Positions 17,249 through 25,974 of a stretch of 64,000 nt of DNA are shown piece by piece. A program made the translations under genes and the position numbers. The DNA lies in the NCBI RefSeq assembly GCF_029223285.1, contig NZ_JARHUJ010000012.1, forward strand, positions 1 through 64,000, written 5' to 3'. Within the stretch, counting starts at the first letter, position 1, and the number at the start of each line of letters is the position of its first letter. The notes beneath the pieces are model-generated. The model had not been told where the DNA came from, did no database searches, and worked only from the letters and a program-made list of their open reading frames with translations. Source of the DNA: Paraflavitalea sp. CAU 1676. Its GTDB lineage: Bacteria; Bacteroidota; Bacteroidia; Chitinophagales; Chitinophagaceae.

Positions 17249-18808
17249 ATGAATACAACAGGAAGAACAGTTTGGGCAGTATTGGCGATGCTCGTGTTGA
17301 TGGTGGCGGGGCATTTGCGGGCTGCTGCACAGTCAACTGCCCGGCCCAATATCGTGGTGATACTTTCAGACGACCATGCCTACCAGGCCATCAGTGCCTA
17401 TGGGAGCCGGCTTACCCAAACACCGCATATCGACAGGATCGCCCGGGAAGGGGCCCTGTTTAATAAAGCTTATGTAACCAATTCCATTTGCGGTCCGTCA
17501 CGCGCTACTATCTTAAGCGGAAGGTACAGCCATAAGAACGGGTTCAAAGACAATGTGCAGAGTGATTTCAATTTCAACCAGCACATCTTTGTGAAAGACC
17601 TGCAGCAGGCCGGTTATCAAACCGCCTGGATAGGGAAGATGCACCTGGGTGACAGTACGCCGCAGGGTTTTGATTATTACAACTTACTGCCGGGACAAGG
17701 GCACTATTATAATCCGGATTTCATCGGGGTGGGCAAGGTGCGTAAGCAATACCATGGATATGTTACCAATATCATTACCGACCTGTCGGAACAATGGTTG
17801 AACGGAAGGGATAAGGACAAGCCTTTTTGCCTGGTGATCGGCCACAAGGCCACCCACCGCGTATGGATGCCCGACCTGCCCGATCTTGGCCTGTTTGAGA
17901 ACAAGACCTTCCCGCTGCCAGCGAACTTTTATGATAATTATGCCACCCGCAAAGCTGCGATGGTGCAGGATATGTCGATCGACAAAACCATGTTGATGGA
18001 TTATGATCTGAAGATGTATGATAGCGTGGCGGTGGCCGACAGGCAAGCTGCTGTTAAAAGAATGGATGCTGTACAGAAGAAGACCGTGCTGGACCACTAC
18101 AAAAAGATCTATGATGACCTGAAGGCACGCAAGCTGAGCGGTAAGGAGCTGGTGGAGTGGAAATATCAGCGGTACCTGCGCGACTACCTCGCTACGGCAG
18201 CTTCGCTCGACAGGAATATAGGCCGGGTACTGGATTATCTCGACCAGCATGATCTTACAAAGAATACCATTGTGATCTATCTATCGGACCAGGGCTTTTA
18301 TATGGGCGAGCATGGCTGGTTTGATAAACGATTCATGTACGAAGAATCGTTCCGCACCCCTATGGTGATGCGCTACCCCGGCGTTATCAAACCCGGCAGC
18401 AAGGTCAATGATTTTGTGATGAACCTCGATATTGCGCCCACCTTGCTGGATGCTGCTAAAGCCAATAAGCCGGCGGACCTGCAGGGGCTTTCATTTCTTC
18501 CTTTGTTCAACAAGGGGCACCATGCCACACGTGATGCCCTGTATTACCATTATTATGAGAATGGCGAGCATGCGGTGTCGCCGCATTTCGGGATCAAAAC
18601 CAAGCGGTATAAGCTGATCCGTTTTTACAAGCGGGTAGAGAGCTGGGAGTTGTTTGACCTGGAAAAGGATCCACACGAATTGAATAATATCTATCCCACG
18701 CCAAAGGGTAAGGAAGTGGCCGCTGGCTTGAAAAAGCAACTCGCTGCCCTGATCGATCAATACGAGGACACGGAGGCGAAAGTTATTTTTGAGCAGTCTA
18801 TTGAATAA
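17249..18808 (+). CDS. Secreted type I sulfatase
   Basis: A 519-residue alkaline-phosphatase-superfamily sulfatase. I chose the ATG at 17249 rather than the in-frame TTG at 17240. The signal peptide ends near AAAQ (28). Metal ligands D41/D42 sit in VVILSDDHAYQ. The formylglycine motif is C81-G-P-S-R85, the Cys-type consensus C-x-P-x-R, so it needs a maturase encoded elsewhere. The C-terminus carries KTKRYKLIRFYKRVESWELFDLEKDPHELNN-like spacing, standard for aryl and heparan-type sulfatases (shown here in outline). Likely acts on a sulfated glycan in the periplasm. Confidence 0.93.
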   Translation: MNTTGRTVWAVLAMLVLMVAGHLRAAAQSTARPNIVVILSDDHAYQAISAYGSRLTQTPHIDRIAREGALFNKAYVTNSICGPSRATILSGRYSHKNGFKDNVQSDFNFNQHIFVKDLQQAGYQTAWIGKMHLGDSTPQGFDYYNLLPGQGHYYNPDFIGVGKVRKQYHGYVTNIITDLSEQWLNGRDKDKPFCLVIGHKATHRVWMPDLPDLGLFENKTFPLPANFYDNYATRKAAMVQDMSIDKTMLMDYDLKMYDSVAVADRQAAVKRMDAVQKKTVLDHYKKIYDDLKARKLSGKELVEWKYQRYLRDYLATAASLDRNIGRVLDYLDQHDLTKNTIVIYLSDQGFYMGEHGWFDKRFMYEESFRTPMVMRYPGVIKPGSKVNDFVMNLDIAPTLLDAAKANKPADLQGLSFLPLFNKGHHATRDALYYHYYENGEHAVSPHFGIKTKRYKLIRFYKRVESWELFDLEKDPHELNNIYPTPKGKEVAAGLKKQLAALIDQYEDTEAKVIFEQSIE

Positions 18809-18845
18809 TGGATTATGGCAATGCCGGGGCGAGCTGGCATTAGAC

Positions 18846-18878
18846 GAACCCTTCAGGTCTTTGGGATCTGAAGGGTTC
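18846..18878 (+). terminator. Long hairpin after the sulfatase gene
   Basis: GAACCCTTCAGGTC pairs with GATCTGAAGGGTTC (14 bp, one wobble) around the loop TTTGG, 37 bp after the sulfatase stop. There is no strong T-run, but this AACCCTTCAG type of hairpin is familiar as a Bacteroidota terminator. Confidence 0.65.
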
Positions 18879-19007
18879 CTGCGTTTGGGGCTGGTTGTGG
18901 GGTGTTCAACAGTTGATGCTTTCTTTTTGCCAATTCATCTTGGCCGCTATTTTCTTCCGCTTGAATGTGAGGTAATCTTTGTCTTTCATCATTCAAATTG
19001 TGAAGTT

Positions 19008-20090
19008 ATGCGTGTAAAAAGTGTATTGTACTATCTTCTTAGCGGCGCCATCGGATGGACGTCGTGCGACAAAGATGATGCGCAAACGCCTGCTGACCCC
19101 ACGCCGGGTGATACTGAAATCACAGTGCAGGTGACGCCCGTGGCTGGCTCCGAAACGGAGTATGGATCAACGACCGACGTTGCTCCGCTGAACGCCCGTT
19201 TCTTTGGTATTACCAAACTGGCACTGGATACCCGCGACAATAAAACAGCGCTTTACCTGATCGACCAAAGTGATGCCGACCTACGCATTGTGGAAGGCAA
19301 TAAGGTAAGGACCGTGTCGAACATCATGGGTGTGTATGCGTTGGCGCAGAGCATTTGTCTGGCTCCAGGTGGAGCGGGCAAGGTGTATATCACTTCGGGA
19401 TACGGACAACTGGTACTATTTGATGTGAACCTTCCTTATGAGTGGGGCGTGAATCCGAAAGTGATCATCGATCGGAATGCGGTGAATGGAACCAGGACCG
19501 GTGTGGGTGGTACGCGGGGCATTGCCGTTGATGCCAATGGTGATATATTCCTGGGCAACGCGTATGTTAATGCGGTGACAAAGGTCAATAACAGCAGTCA
19601 TACTATTACTGCCTTTGCGGGTGTGCCGCTGCCCGATCAGGCGAATGAAACACCGCCCTTTGCAGATGGGGATGCTCTTACCAAAGCGGTGTTTGGAAAT
19701 GTATCTGATGTTTGTATCAATAAAGCAGGCAAACTGTATGTAGCGGACCGGCTTTACCGTACCATTCGTGAGATAGACGGTGGAAAGGTTAAGGCGCTGT
19801 TCACTCCATCACCCTATCCTTATGAGAACTATATACAACCTTCGGTAGATGGTGCTTTGAAGGATGCCAAATCTGCTATGATCAGCTATGTGGCCGTTCC
19901 GCAGGACAACAGTAACCGTATTTTCTTCTGCACCTCCGGTGGGCTTCGGCTTATTTTGTTGGATGAGCAGCGGGTGATCACGCTGAAGCAATTCCCGCAG
20001 GGCATCCATGGCATGGCAGTTGCGGCCGACGGTAAAACGGTGTATATCGCCAGCGGTTACGGTGTTGTGAAGGTGGCGTTGAGCAAGTAG
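19008..20090 (+). CDS. NHL-repeat-like lipoprotein
   Basis: A 360-residue predicted lipoprotein. I chose the ATG at 19008 (MRVKSVLYYLLSG) because it gives a signal peptide with lipobox WTSC (Cys at 19) followed by DKDD; the longer frame has none. The body has NHL-like strands: TRGIAVDANGDIFLGNAYVN, ISDVCINKAGKLYVADRLYRTI-type spacing, and a final HGMAVAADGKTVYIASGYGVVKV. Probably a surface propeller of unknown ligand. It ends only 5 bp before the convergent SDR gene stop. Confidence 0.7.
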   Translation: MRVKSVLYYLLSGAIGWTSCDKDDAQTPADPTPGDTEITVQVTPVAGSETEYGSTTDVAPLNARFFGITKLALDTRDNKTALYLIDQSDADLRIVEGNKVRTVSNIMGVYALAQSICLAPGGAGKVYITSGYGQLVLFDVNLPYEWGVNPKVIIDRNAVNGTRTGVGGTRGIAVDANGDIFLGNAYVNAVTKVNNSSHTITAFAGVPLPDQANETPPFADGDALTKAVFGNVSDVCINKAGKLYVADRLYRTIREIDGGKVKALFTPSPYPYENYIQPSVDGALKDAKSAMISYVAVPQDNSNRIFFCTSGGLRLILLDEQRVITLKQFPQGIHGMAVAADGKTVYIASGYGVVKVALSK

Positions 20091-20095
20091 TAATT

Positions 20096-20893
20096 CTACA
20101 AGCAACGAATGGTGCCACCATCTACCCGGATGATCGCGCCGCTGATGTAATCGGCGTAACGGCTGGTGAGGTAAGCGACTGCACCGGCGATCTCTTCGGG
20201 CTGACCGAACCTCCCGGTATCGTTGGGTATAAATTCCTGTGCTGCCCTGGACTTGATCTCTTCAATATCCGTACCCCATCCAAATTTTGGTGCTGCGTTG
20301 ATGAGCCACTCCTCCACCATCGGATTCATGATGGCGCCAGGTGATACCACATTAGAGGTAATTCCGGTTCCTTTCAGCTCCCTGGCCAGCGACACCGATA
20401 AATTGTGGCGCGCGGCCAACGTGGCATTGTAATGAGGTTGTTCTTTAATGGGTTGTATACCCAGTCCGCCCCCAATATGTATGATGCGACCCCAGCCTTT
20501 TGATTTCATCGCGGGAAGGATGCGGTGCACCATACGTACATACGACAGCACATTGGCGTTGTAGATGTTTGCCCAGTCCTGGGATGTTGCATCCGTCCAG
20601 GATTGGTGACTCACGACCCCTGCATTGTTGACCAGTATGTCGATGGGACCATCTTTCAGGGCTGCTGTAGCTACGGCGTCGGCCCCTTCGTCGGTACTGA
20701 GGTCGCCGATGGCTGTAGAGACTGAGCCTCCTGCGCTGGTTATGTTATCTGCTACCTTGTTGGTGCGATCGATATTGCGGCCATGAATGACTACTGCTGC
20801 TCCTTCTGCCGCCAGCAGTTGTGCGATCGATTCGCCCAGGCCTGCACTGGAGCCTGTTACCAAGGCTCTTTTTCCTCTTAACTGTAAATCCAT
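20096..20893 (-). CDS. SDR-family oxidoreductase with atypical active site
   Basis: A 265-residue Rossmann protein. The NAD(P) loop is TGSSAGLG (13-20), and NNAG sits at 89-92. The catalytic region reads HIGGGLGIQP then HYNATLAARHNLS. Tyr155 is kept, but the usual Ser is Gly142 and the usual Lys (Tyr+4) is Leu159, so the standard Ser-Tyr-Lys triad is incomplete. The C-terminus (IIRVDGG) is normal. It shares an upstream tandem-repeat operator and promoter layout with the aldehyde dehydrogenase at 23721-25136, which implies co-regulation and perhaps a shared pathway. Confidence 0.85.
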   Translation of the reverse strand: MDLQLRGKRALVTGSSAGLGESIAQLLAAEGAAVVIHGRNIDRTNKVADNITSAGGSVSTAIGDLSTDEGADAVATAALKDGPIDILVNNAGVVSHQSWTDATSQDWANIYNANVLSYVRMVHRILPAMKSKGWGRIIHIGGGLGIQPIKEQPHYNATLAARHNLSVSLARELKGTGITSNVVSPGAIMNPMVEEWLINAAPKFGWGTDIEEIKSRAAQEFIPNDTGRFGQPEEIAGAVAYLTSRYADYISGAIIRVDGGTIRCL

Positions 20894-20941
20894 ATTTGTC
20901 TTTTATTTTTTGCTGAATTTCATCACCCATGTAGGTGAGTA

Positions 20942-21011
20942 CAAAGTTCATGCAATCAACCTATCGGGTTGTTTGTTCAAAAGCTCAAATATGGTTTGTT
21001 AGAAAGCTCAG
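20942..21011 (-). promoter_or_regulatory. Tandem direct-repeat operator and -7 box of the SDR gene
   Basis: On the plus strand two copies of TTTGTT-N5-GCTCA start at 20972 and 20995, a 23-bp period. Read towards the gene, a GAACTTTG -7-like box (20942-20949) lies 22 bp beyond the repeats, putting them at and above the -33 position. The same arrangement occurs upstream of the aldehyde dehydrogenase (25181-25249). Direct repeats abutting -33 fit an AraC-type activator; that part is inference. Confidence 0.7.
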
Positions 21012-21086
21012 TGGCGAGCGCGAAGGAACATGTTGGTACGGAAAGCACCAAACATCAGCCGCGAAGAACTGGTTATCATCTGAGCA

Positions 21087-21896
21087 TTACCAACCCTTGA
21101 CTGCGCCACCTTTGAATGCTTTTGCGGCTGCCTGCTCGGTAGCCTGGGATTGATAGGCTTTGACAAAGTTCTTTACTTTTTCAAGGTCCTTGTTGTCCTG
21201 CCTGGCTACAATGACATTTACATAAGGTGATTCTTTCTCCTCTGTCAGGATGCCCAACTCCGCCGGATCCAGGTTGGCCTGTGCCGCAAAGTTGTTGTTG
21301 ATGATGGCTACCACTACTTCCTTGTCGTCCAGCACGCGAGGCAGCTGAGGCGCTTCAATCTCCACCAGTTTCAGCTGTTTAGGGTTTTCCAGGATATCAG
21401 TTACTTTGGGAAGCAGTCCTACACCATCTTTCAATTTCAGCAGACCGCTCTTTTGCAACAACAAAAGTGACCGCCCGCCATTGGTGGGGTCGTTGGGAAT
21501 GGCAATGGTGCTGCCGGGTTGCAGGGCTTCGATATTCTTTATTTTTTTGGAATAAGCAACGATGGGATAAACGAATGTTTTACCTACTACTGCCAGTTTG
21601 TATCCCCGCTGTTTGGATTGCGCTTCCAGATAGGGTACATGTTGAAAGGCATTGACGTCGATATCGCCCTGGTTGAGTGCTTCGTTGGGTACCACGTAGT
21701 CATTGAAGGCTACGAGTTCCACTTCGAGGTTGTATTTCTCTTTGGCTTCCTTCTTAGCGGCTTCGGCCAATTCGCGCTCAGGGCCCGATGCTATACCTAC
21801 TTTGATGTGGTTGGGGTCGTTTTTGCTGCCGGCGTTGCCGCAGGATGCGAGTACGGTTGCAGCCACAACGGCGGCAATGAATGAATGTCTTTTCAT
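21087..21896 (-). CDS. metQ: D-methionine ABC transporter substrate-binding lipoprotein
   Basis: A 269-residue NlpA/MetQ-family protein. Starting at ATG 21896 it has a lipoprotein signal ending LASC (Cys 18) followed by GNAG. MetQ hallmarks are KVGIASGPERELAEAA, NQGDIDVNAFQHVPYLEAQ and PNDPTNGGRSLLLLQKSGLL. It captures methionine (D or L) at the outer face of the inner membrane and delivers it to MetI. Third gene of the metN-metI-metQ operon, one base after metI. No terminator is obvious before the SDR promoter region. Confidence 0.95.
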   Translation of the reverse strand: MKRHSFIAAVVAATVLASCGNAGSKNDPNHIKVGIASGPERELAEAAKKEAKEKYNLEVELVAFNDYVVPNEALNQGDIDVNAFQHVPYLEAQSKQRGYKLAVVGKTFVYPIVAYSKKIKNIEALQPGSTIAIPNDPTNGGRSLLLLQKSGLLKLKDGVGLLPKVTDILENPKQLKLVEIEAPQLPRVLDDKEVVVAIINNNFAAQANLDPAELGILTEEKESPYVNVIVARQDNKDLEKVKNFVKAYQSQATEQAAAKAFKGGAVKGW

Positions 21897-21897
21897 A

Positions 21898-22554
21898 TTA
21901 TCTCCGATTGAATTTTTTAGATAGTTTATCGCCTGCAAACTGGATAGCAAATACCAAGGCTACCAGCAGGATCAGTACGGTGTTCATGATGAAGGCATCA
22001 TACCCGATGTAGCCATATTGATAACCGATCTGGCCCAGACCACCTGCGCCTACCGCGCCTCCCATGGCCGAGTAGCCGACCAGGGTGATCAGGGTGATGG
22101 TGGCATTGTTGATCAAAGATGGTAGCGCCTCGGGCATTAGTACTTTGGTAACTATTTGCAAGGGGCTAGCTCCCATGGCTTTCACCGATTCTATGAGGCC
22201 GTATGGTACTTCCAGGAGGCTGTTTTCCACCAGCCTTGCTATAAAGGGGGCTGCGCCGATGCTCAGGGGTACCAGTGCGGCCCGCATGCCAATGGAGGTG
22301 CCAACGATGCTGCGGGTGAAAGGGATCATCCAAACGATGAGGATGATGAATGGGATGGACCGGAATACATTGATTACGCCAGAAAGTATGCGATGGTACA
22401 GAGCGCTTTCCAGTAGCTGGCCTTTCCTGGTAAGGAATAACGCGATGCCTGCTGGTAGCCCCAGTACAAAGCCGAAAAAGGCTGCCGCGAAGGTCATGAA
22501 TATGGTTTCCCACAGTCCGCCCAGCAATAATGAAATGGTGTTGTTGTCAAACAT
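21898..22554 (-). CDS. metI: Methionine ABC transporter permease
   Basis: A 218-residue permease with five hydrophobic segments. The ABC-interaction (EAA) loop is GLIESVKAMGASPLQIVTKV at about 121-140. The motif TLITLVGYSAMGGAVGAGGLG is diagnostic of MetI. It overlaps the metN 3' end by 8 bp and precedes metQ by 1 bp, so the three are translationally coupled. Function: membrane channel of the methionine importer. Confidence 0.96.
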   Translation of the reverse strand: MFDNNTISLLLGGLWETIFMTFAAAFFGFVLGLPAGIALFLTRKGQLLESALYHRILSGVINVFRSIPFIILIVWMIPFTRSIVGTSIGMRAALVPLSIGAAPFIARLVENSLLEVPYGLIESVKAMGASPLQIVTKVLMPEALPSLINNATITLITLVGYSAMGGAVGAGGLGQIGYQYGYIGYDAFIMNTVLILLVALVFAIQFAGDKLSKKFNRR

Positions 22555-23575
22555 ATCCCTTGATGATGTTTTTAATGTTACGCTGGTTGAAATACTGAAT
22601 GGCCTTGTCGTTATCGGGCTTTGTGCCCTGTAAGTGCAGCAGCAGCTTGCCGACGGTCGATGGTCCTACGTTTTCGATATCGGCCTTCACCAGTTTATGC
22701 GGTACGCGCAATTGATTGTATACGGTGTCGATCAATTCATCGAAGGAGATATTGCCGGTTAATTCCAGTTCAACGAGCGGTGTATACCCGTTGGCCTCCT
22801 GCGGTTGCAGTTGCGAGAACAGATCAGGCGGCACGGTCATGTTGCCGGTGTTCATAAACTGTTGCAGTATAGGATGCGGATTGTCGATCAGCAGTTGGGT
22901 CAGTGTTCCTTTGGCGACGAGTTTACCATGGTCGATGACGGCTACATGGTTGCAGATCGCTTTCAACACGTCCATTTCATGGGTGATCAACAGGATGGTG
23001 ATCTTCAGTCGTTGGTTGATATCGCGCAACAGCTGCAGGATGGATTGCGTGGTGGCGGGGTCGAGGGCGCTGGTGGCTTCATCGCACAACAACAGCAGGG
23101 GATCATTGGCCAATGCACGTGCTATGGCTACGCGTTGTTTTTGTCCGCCCGAAAGGTTGGCGGGGTATTCACCGGCTTTATGTTCCAGGCCTACGATCTT
23201 CAGCAGTTCCTGCACTTTTCTTTCTATGGTGCCCCGGTCTGCTTTGTCGAGCTCCATCGGTAGCGCTACGTTGTCAAATACGGTGCGGGAAGCGAGGAGG
23301 TTGAAATGTTGAAAGATCATCCCGATCTTTTTACGATGTTGGGACAATTCTCTGTTGCTGAGCCTTGTGAGGTCGATGTCGTTGATCAGTATCTGTCCGC
23401 TATCCGGCCGCTCCAGCAGGTTTACGCAACGGATCAGGGTACTTTTTCCGGCGCCTGAGCTACCAATGATGCCTACGATATCGCCTTCGGCGATCTGCAG
23501 GTTAACATCATCCAGCGCTTTAAATGATTGATGCCGTTGCCGGAACGTTTTGGAGATATTCTTAATCTGGATCAT
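22547..23575 (-). CDS. metN: Methionine ABC transporter ATP-binding protein
   Basis: A 342-residue ATPase. Walker A is GSSGAGKST (about 38-46), the signature is LSGGQKQRVAIARAL, and Walker B is LLLLCDEATSALDP. The C-terminal about 75 residues form the NIL domain (LTGNISFDELIDTVY onward), which senses methionine and inhibits transport in characterised MetN. It has its own promoter and a hairpin leader between it and the upstream aldehyde dehydrogenase gene, so metNIQ can be expressed separately. Confidence 0.97.
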   Translation of the reverse strand: MIQIKNISKTFRQRHQSFKALDDVNLQIAEGDIVGIIGSSGAGKSTLIRCVNLLERPDSGQILINDIDLTRLSNRELSQHRKKIGMIFQHFNLLASRTVFDNVALPMELDKADRGTIERKVQELLKIVGLEHKAGEYPANLSGGQKQRVAIARALANDPLLLLCDEATSALDPATTQSILQLLRDINQRLKITILLITHEMDVLKAICNHVAVIDHGKLVAKGTLTQLLIDNPHPILQQFMNTGNMTVPPDLFSQLQPQEANGYTPLVELELTGNISFDELIDTVYNQLRVPHKLVKADIENVGPSTVGKLLLHLQGTKPDNDKAIQYFNQRNIKNIIKGYV

Positions 23576-23598
23576 TCAATAATTGTTCATAAAAGCAA

Positions 23599-23675
23599 AG
23601 TCCCCGGATTAATCCAGGGACTATAGGACGTGATAGTCTACTGCAAAAGTAGGGTAATATAGGCGATGGTCCAAA
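23599..23675 (-). promoter_or_regulatory. metNIQ promoter and hairpin leader (candidate attenuator)
   Basis: On the minus strand a TTTG at 23675-23672 and TACTTTTG at 23651-23644 are 20 bp apart, an excellent match to the Bacteroidota TTTG/TAnnTTTG promoter. The predicted leader of about 65 nt can form two mutually exclusive stems. One is GACTAT/ATAGTC (23619-23638). The other is AGTCCC/GGGACT with an inner GGATTAATCC stem (23599-23622), followed by TTTGCTTTT. This looks like an antiterminator/terminator choice. I cannot match it to a known SAM riboswitch class. Confidence 0.6.
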
Positions 23676-23720
23676 TCTTCTACCGCTGCAAATTGTTAAA
23701 GTGATAGGGGGTGGTGGAGC

Positions 23721-25136
23721 TTAATACATGACCGCTTTGGGTTCCAATTGTTCTTCCAGGCCAAATACGCCGCCTTCGCGGCCAATACCCGATTGTTTGT
23801 AGCCTCCGAAAGGCGCCAGGGGATCGTGCTGGATGGAATTGATCGCCACGCGGCCTGCACGTAGCTGTGCTGCCACCCGCATAGCCCGTGGCTGGTCGGC
23901 AGAACTAACGTAAGCATGGAGGCCATAGATGGTGTCGTTGGCGATCTGGATGGCTTCCGCTTCGGTTTTGTAAGTAATGACCGACAGTACTGGGCCAAAG
24001 ATCTCTTCCCGGGCGATGGTCATGTCGCTGGTGACGCCGGTAAAAATGGTTGGTTTCACAAAGTAACCAGCTGATAATCCATCGGGTCTTCCTTCGCCGC
24101 CGACCAGGAGTTCTGCTCCTTCCTGAATGCCTGCCTGTATGTAATGCTGAATGCGATCATATTGTTTGACGCTGGCCATGGGGCCGATGACGGTTGATTC
24201 ATCGTTCGGGTCGCCCACCTTCATGGACTGTACAGTGCGCAGCAGCAGTGTTTTTACCTGGGGCAGGAATTGTTCCGGTACCAGCAGTCGCGATGCGGCT
24301 ACACAGGCCTGTCCGCTGTTCTGAAAGGCGGCCTGTACGGCCATGGGGATGGCGGTTTCGAGGTCGGCATCGTCGAGGATGATATTGGCCGATTTGCCGC
24401 TGAGCTCGAGGGTGAGCCGTTTCATGGTGTCGATGGCGTTGCGGGCAATGATCTTGCCGACTGCGGTAGAGCCGGTGAAGGTGATCCTATCGATATCGGG
24501 GTGTGTAGACAGTATGGGACCCATTACATCGCCACGACCATTGATGACGTTGATAACGCCGGCGGGCAGGCCAGCCTGATCGAAGGCTTCTGTAAGCATT
24601 TGTGTTTGCAGGGCGCTCATTTCGCTGGGCTTGATCACGGTAGTGCAACCGGCCGCGATGGCGGCGGCCAGTTTAACACAGATGGAGCCTGCATTGGAGT
24701 TCCAGGCAGTCAGGATCGCGGTTACGCCTACCGGTTCCATCCGTACAGTTGTTTTGCCGGTGGTTCTTTCAAAAGCATAATCCTGCAAGATGCCTTTGAA
24801 GTCCAGGAATATCTGTGCTGCATAGCGGTTGGACCACAATGATCTTTGTACCGTGCCTCCATATTCCTCGATGGTAGCCTGTTTGAGGTCGTCTAAGCGG
24901 GCCATAATGGCATCGTGCAGTTGCTGAAGATATTGCATGCGTTGCTCGCGGGTGGTTTGTGCAAAAGTCGGGGATGCTTTTTTCGCGCTATCGATGGCGG
25001 CGAGGACATCCTGTTCATCGCCCAATACTACCTGACCAATTACCTTATTGTTAGCGGGATTTTCAATATCCATGCGTTGATGGCCGTGTGGTGTTACAAA
25101 ATGTCCGTTGATATACACCTGATCTATCTGTTTCAT
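23721..25136 (-). CDS. NAD(P)-dependent aldehyde dehydrogenase
   Basis: A 471-residue ALDH-superfamily enzyme. The cofactor segment TAWNSNAGSICVKLAAAIAAG, the general-base Glu in LELSGKSANIIL, and the nucleophilic Cys in NSGQACVAASRLLVP (about 270-284) are all present, as is PFGGYKQSGIGREGG near the end. It oxidises an aldehyde to an acid; the actual aldehyde is unknown. The promoter region carries the same tandem TTTGTT-N5-GCTCA operator as the SDR gene. The met operon follows downstream with its own promoter. Confidence 0.93.
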   Translation of the reverse strand: MKQIDQVYINGHFVTPHGHQRMDIENPANNKVIGQVVLGDEQDVLAAIDSAKKASPTFAQTTREQRMQYLQQLHDAIMARLDDLKQATIEEYGGTVQRSLWSNRYAAQIFLDFKGILQDYAFERTTGKTTVRMEPVGVTAILTAWNSNAGSICVKLAAAIAAGCTTVIKPSEMSALQTQMLTEAFDQAGLPAGVINVINGRGDVMGPILSTHPDIDRITFTGSTAVGKIIARNAIDTMKRLTLELSGKSANIILDDADLETAIPMAVQAAFQNSGQACVAASRLLVPEQFLPQVKTLLLRTVQSMKVGDPNDESTVIGPMASVKQYDRIQHYIQAGIQEGAELLVGGEGRPDGLSAGYFVKPTIFTGVTSDMTIAREEIFGPVLSVITYKTEAEAIQIANDTIYGLHAYVSSADQPRAMRVAAQLRAGRVAINSIQHDPLAPFGGYKQSGIGREGGVFGLEEQLEPKAVMY

Positions 25137-25180
25137 TGCTGTGCTTTTTTAAGTGAACTATTTATCTTTTGTTGCTGATA

Positions 25181-25249
25181 CAAAGTTCACCCAATTGCAC
25201 CCTTGCAGCTTTGTTCTATAGCTCAATGTTACTTTGTTGGGCGGCTCAG
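25181..25249 (-). promoter_or_regulatory. Tandem direct-repeat operator and -7 box of the aldehyde dehydrogenase gene
   Basis: On the plus strand TTTGTT-N5-GCTCA copies start at 25210 and 25233, again with a 23-bp period. A GAACTTTG box (25181-25188) lies 21 bp away on the gene side. The layout equals that upstream of the SDR gene to within one base. The distal repeat overlaps the last codons of the neighbouring methyltransferase gene. Confidence 0.7.
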
Positions 25250-25974
25250 GCTGGGGAAGTCCATTTGCCCGATTTTTTCAGGTATCTGATGGTGAGGTAG
25301 TATAAAAGGAGCAATGGCAGGATAGTTGCCAGTAACAGGTTTCGTTGTTGATCGTCGTTGTTGGTAAGCTGCGGATACCTAAAGAGCAGGATCAGCGTAA
25401 TACCTGATAACCAAATGAATTGGGTATTGTATTCCTTGATCAACCATCGTTTCCAGTAAAATCGCATCGACCGAAAGGTAGCTACGATACCTACGAGGGA
25501 AGGTATCCACCTATTGACACGTTGGCAATAGTTATTAAAAGCGTCGCCGAATTTATTTTTCAGAAAGTTTTCTTCCGCCAGTACGATCGCCTGGTAAATG
25601 AATAGGAAAAAGGGTATCACAATTGCAACGTAGATCAGGGAATTGGATAGTATGCCTACGCCCAGTAACATCAGTATATTTCCAAGATAGAGTGGATTGC
25701 GGCAATGGCTAAAGATGCCTGTTGTAACCAGACTTTCAGCATATACCCGTCCATCCTTGCCGCCGCGTATGATATAAGCTAGCCCGATGGTAGCTCCCCT
25801 TATAACCTGTCCGGCAAGAGTGACCAGCAGTCCGATAGTAATGGGCCAATAGTAATATCGGCCTCCCAAAGCAGCCTCCGCGAAAATCGGTGGTGATGGA
25901 ATAAAGAGTAACAGGTAAAGAAATATGAAAAGCAGGTTCCTGTACCGGAAAAAGAAGTTCCCAATGTTGATCAT
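25246..25974 (-). CDS. Isoprenylcysteine methyltransferase-like (ICMT/PEMT) membrane protein
   Basis: A 242-residue polytopic membrane protein with about six hydrophobic segments. The SAM-binding core of the ICMT/PEMT group is visible as GIFSHCRNPLYLGNILMLLG (about 83-102) and EENFLKNKFGDAFNNYCQRVNRWIP (about 130-154). I chose the ATG at 25974, which overlaps the end of the cmoA-like gene by 4 bp, so the two are translationally coupled. The family methylates lipid or isoprenoid-linked groups. Coupling to a carboxy-SAM synthase raises the possibility that it transfers a carboxymethyl group. Confidence 0.75.
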   Translation of the reverse strand: MINIGNFFFRYRNLLFIFLYLLLFIPSPPIFAEAALGGRYYYWPITIGLLVTLAGQVIRGATIGLAYIIRGGKDGRVYAESLVTTGIFSHCRNPLYLGNILMLLGVGILSNSLIYVAIVIPFFLFIYQAIVLAEENFLKNKFGDAFNNYCQRVNRWIPSLVGIVATFRSMRFYWKRWLIKEYNTQFIWLSGITLILLFRYPQLTNNDDQQRNLLLATILPLLLLYYLTIRYLKKSGKWTSPA

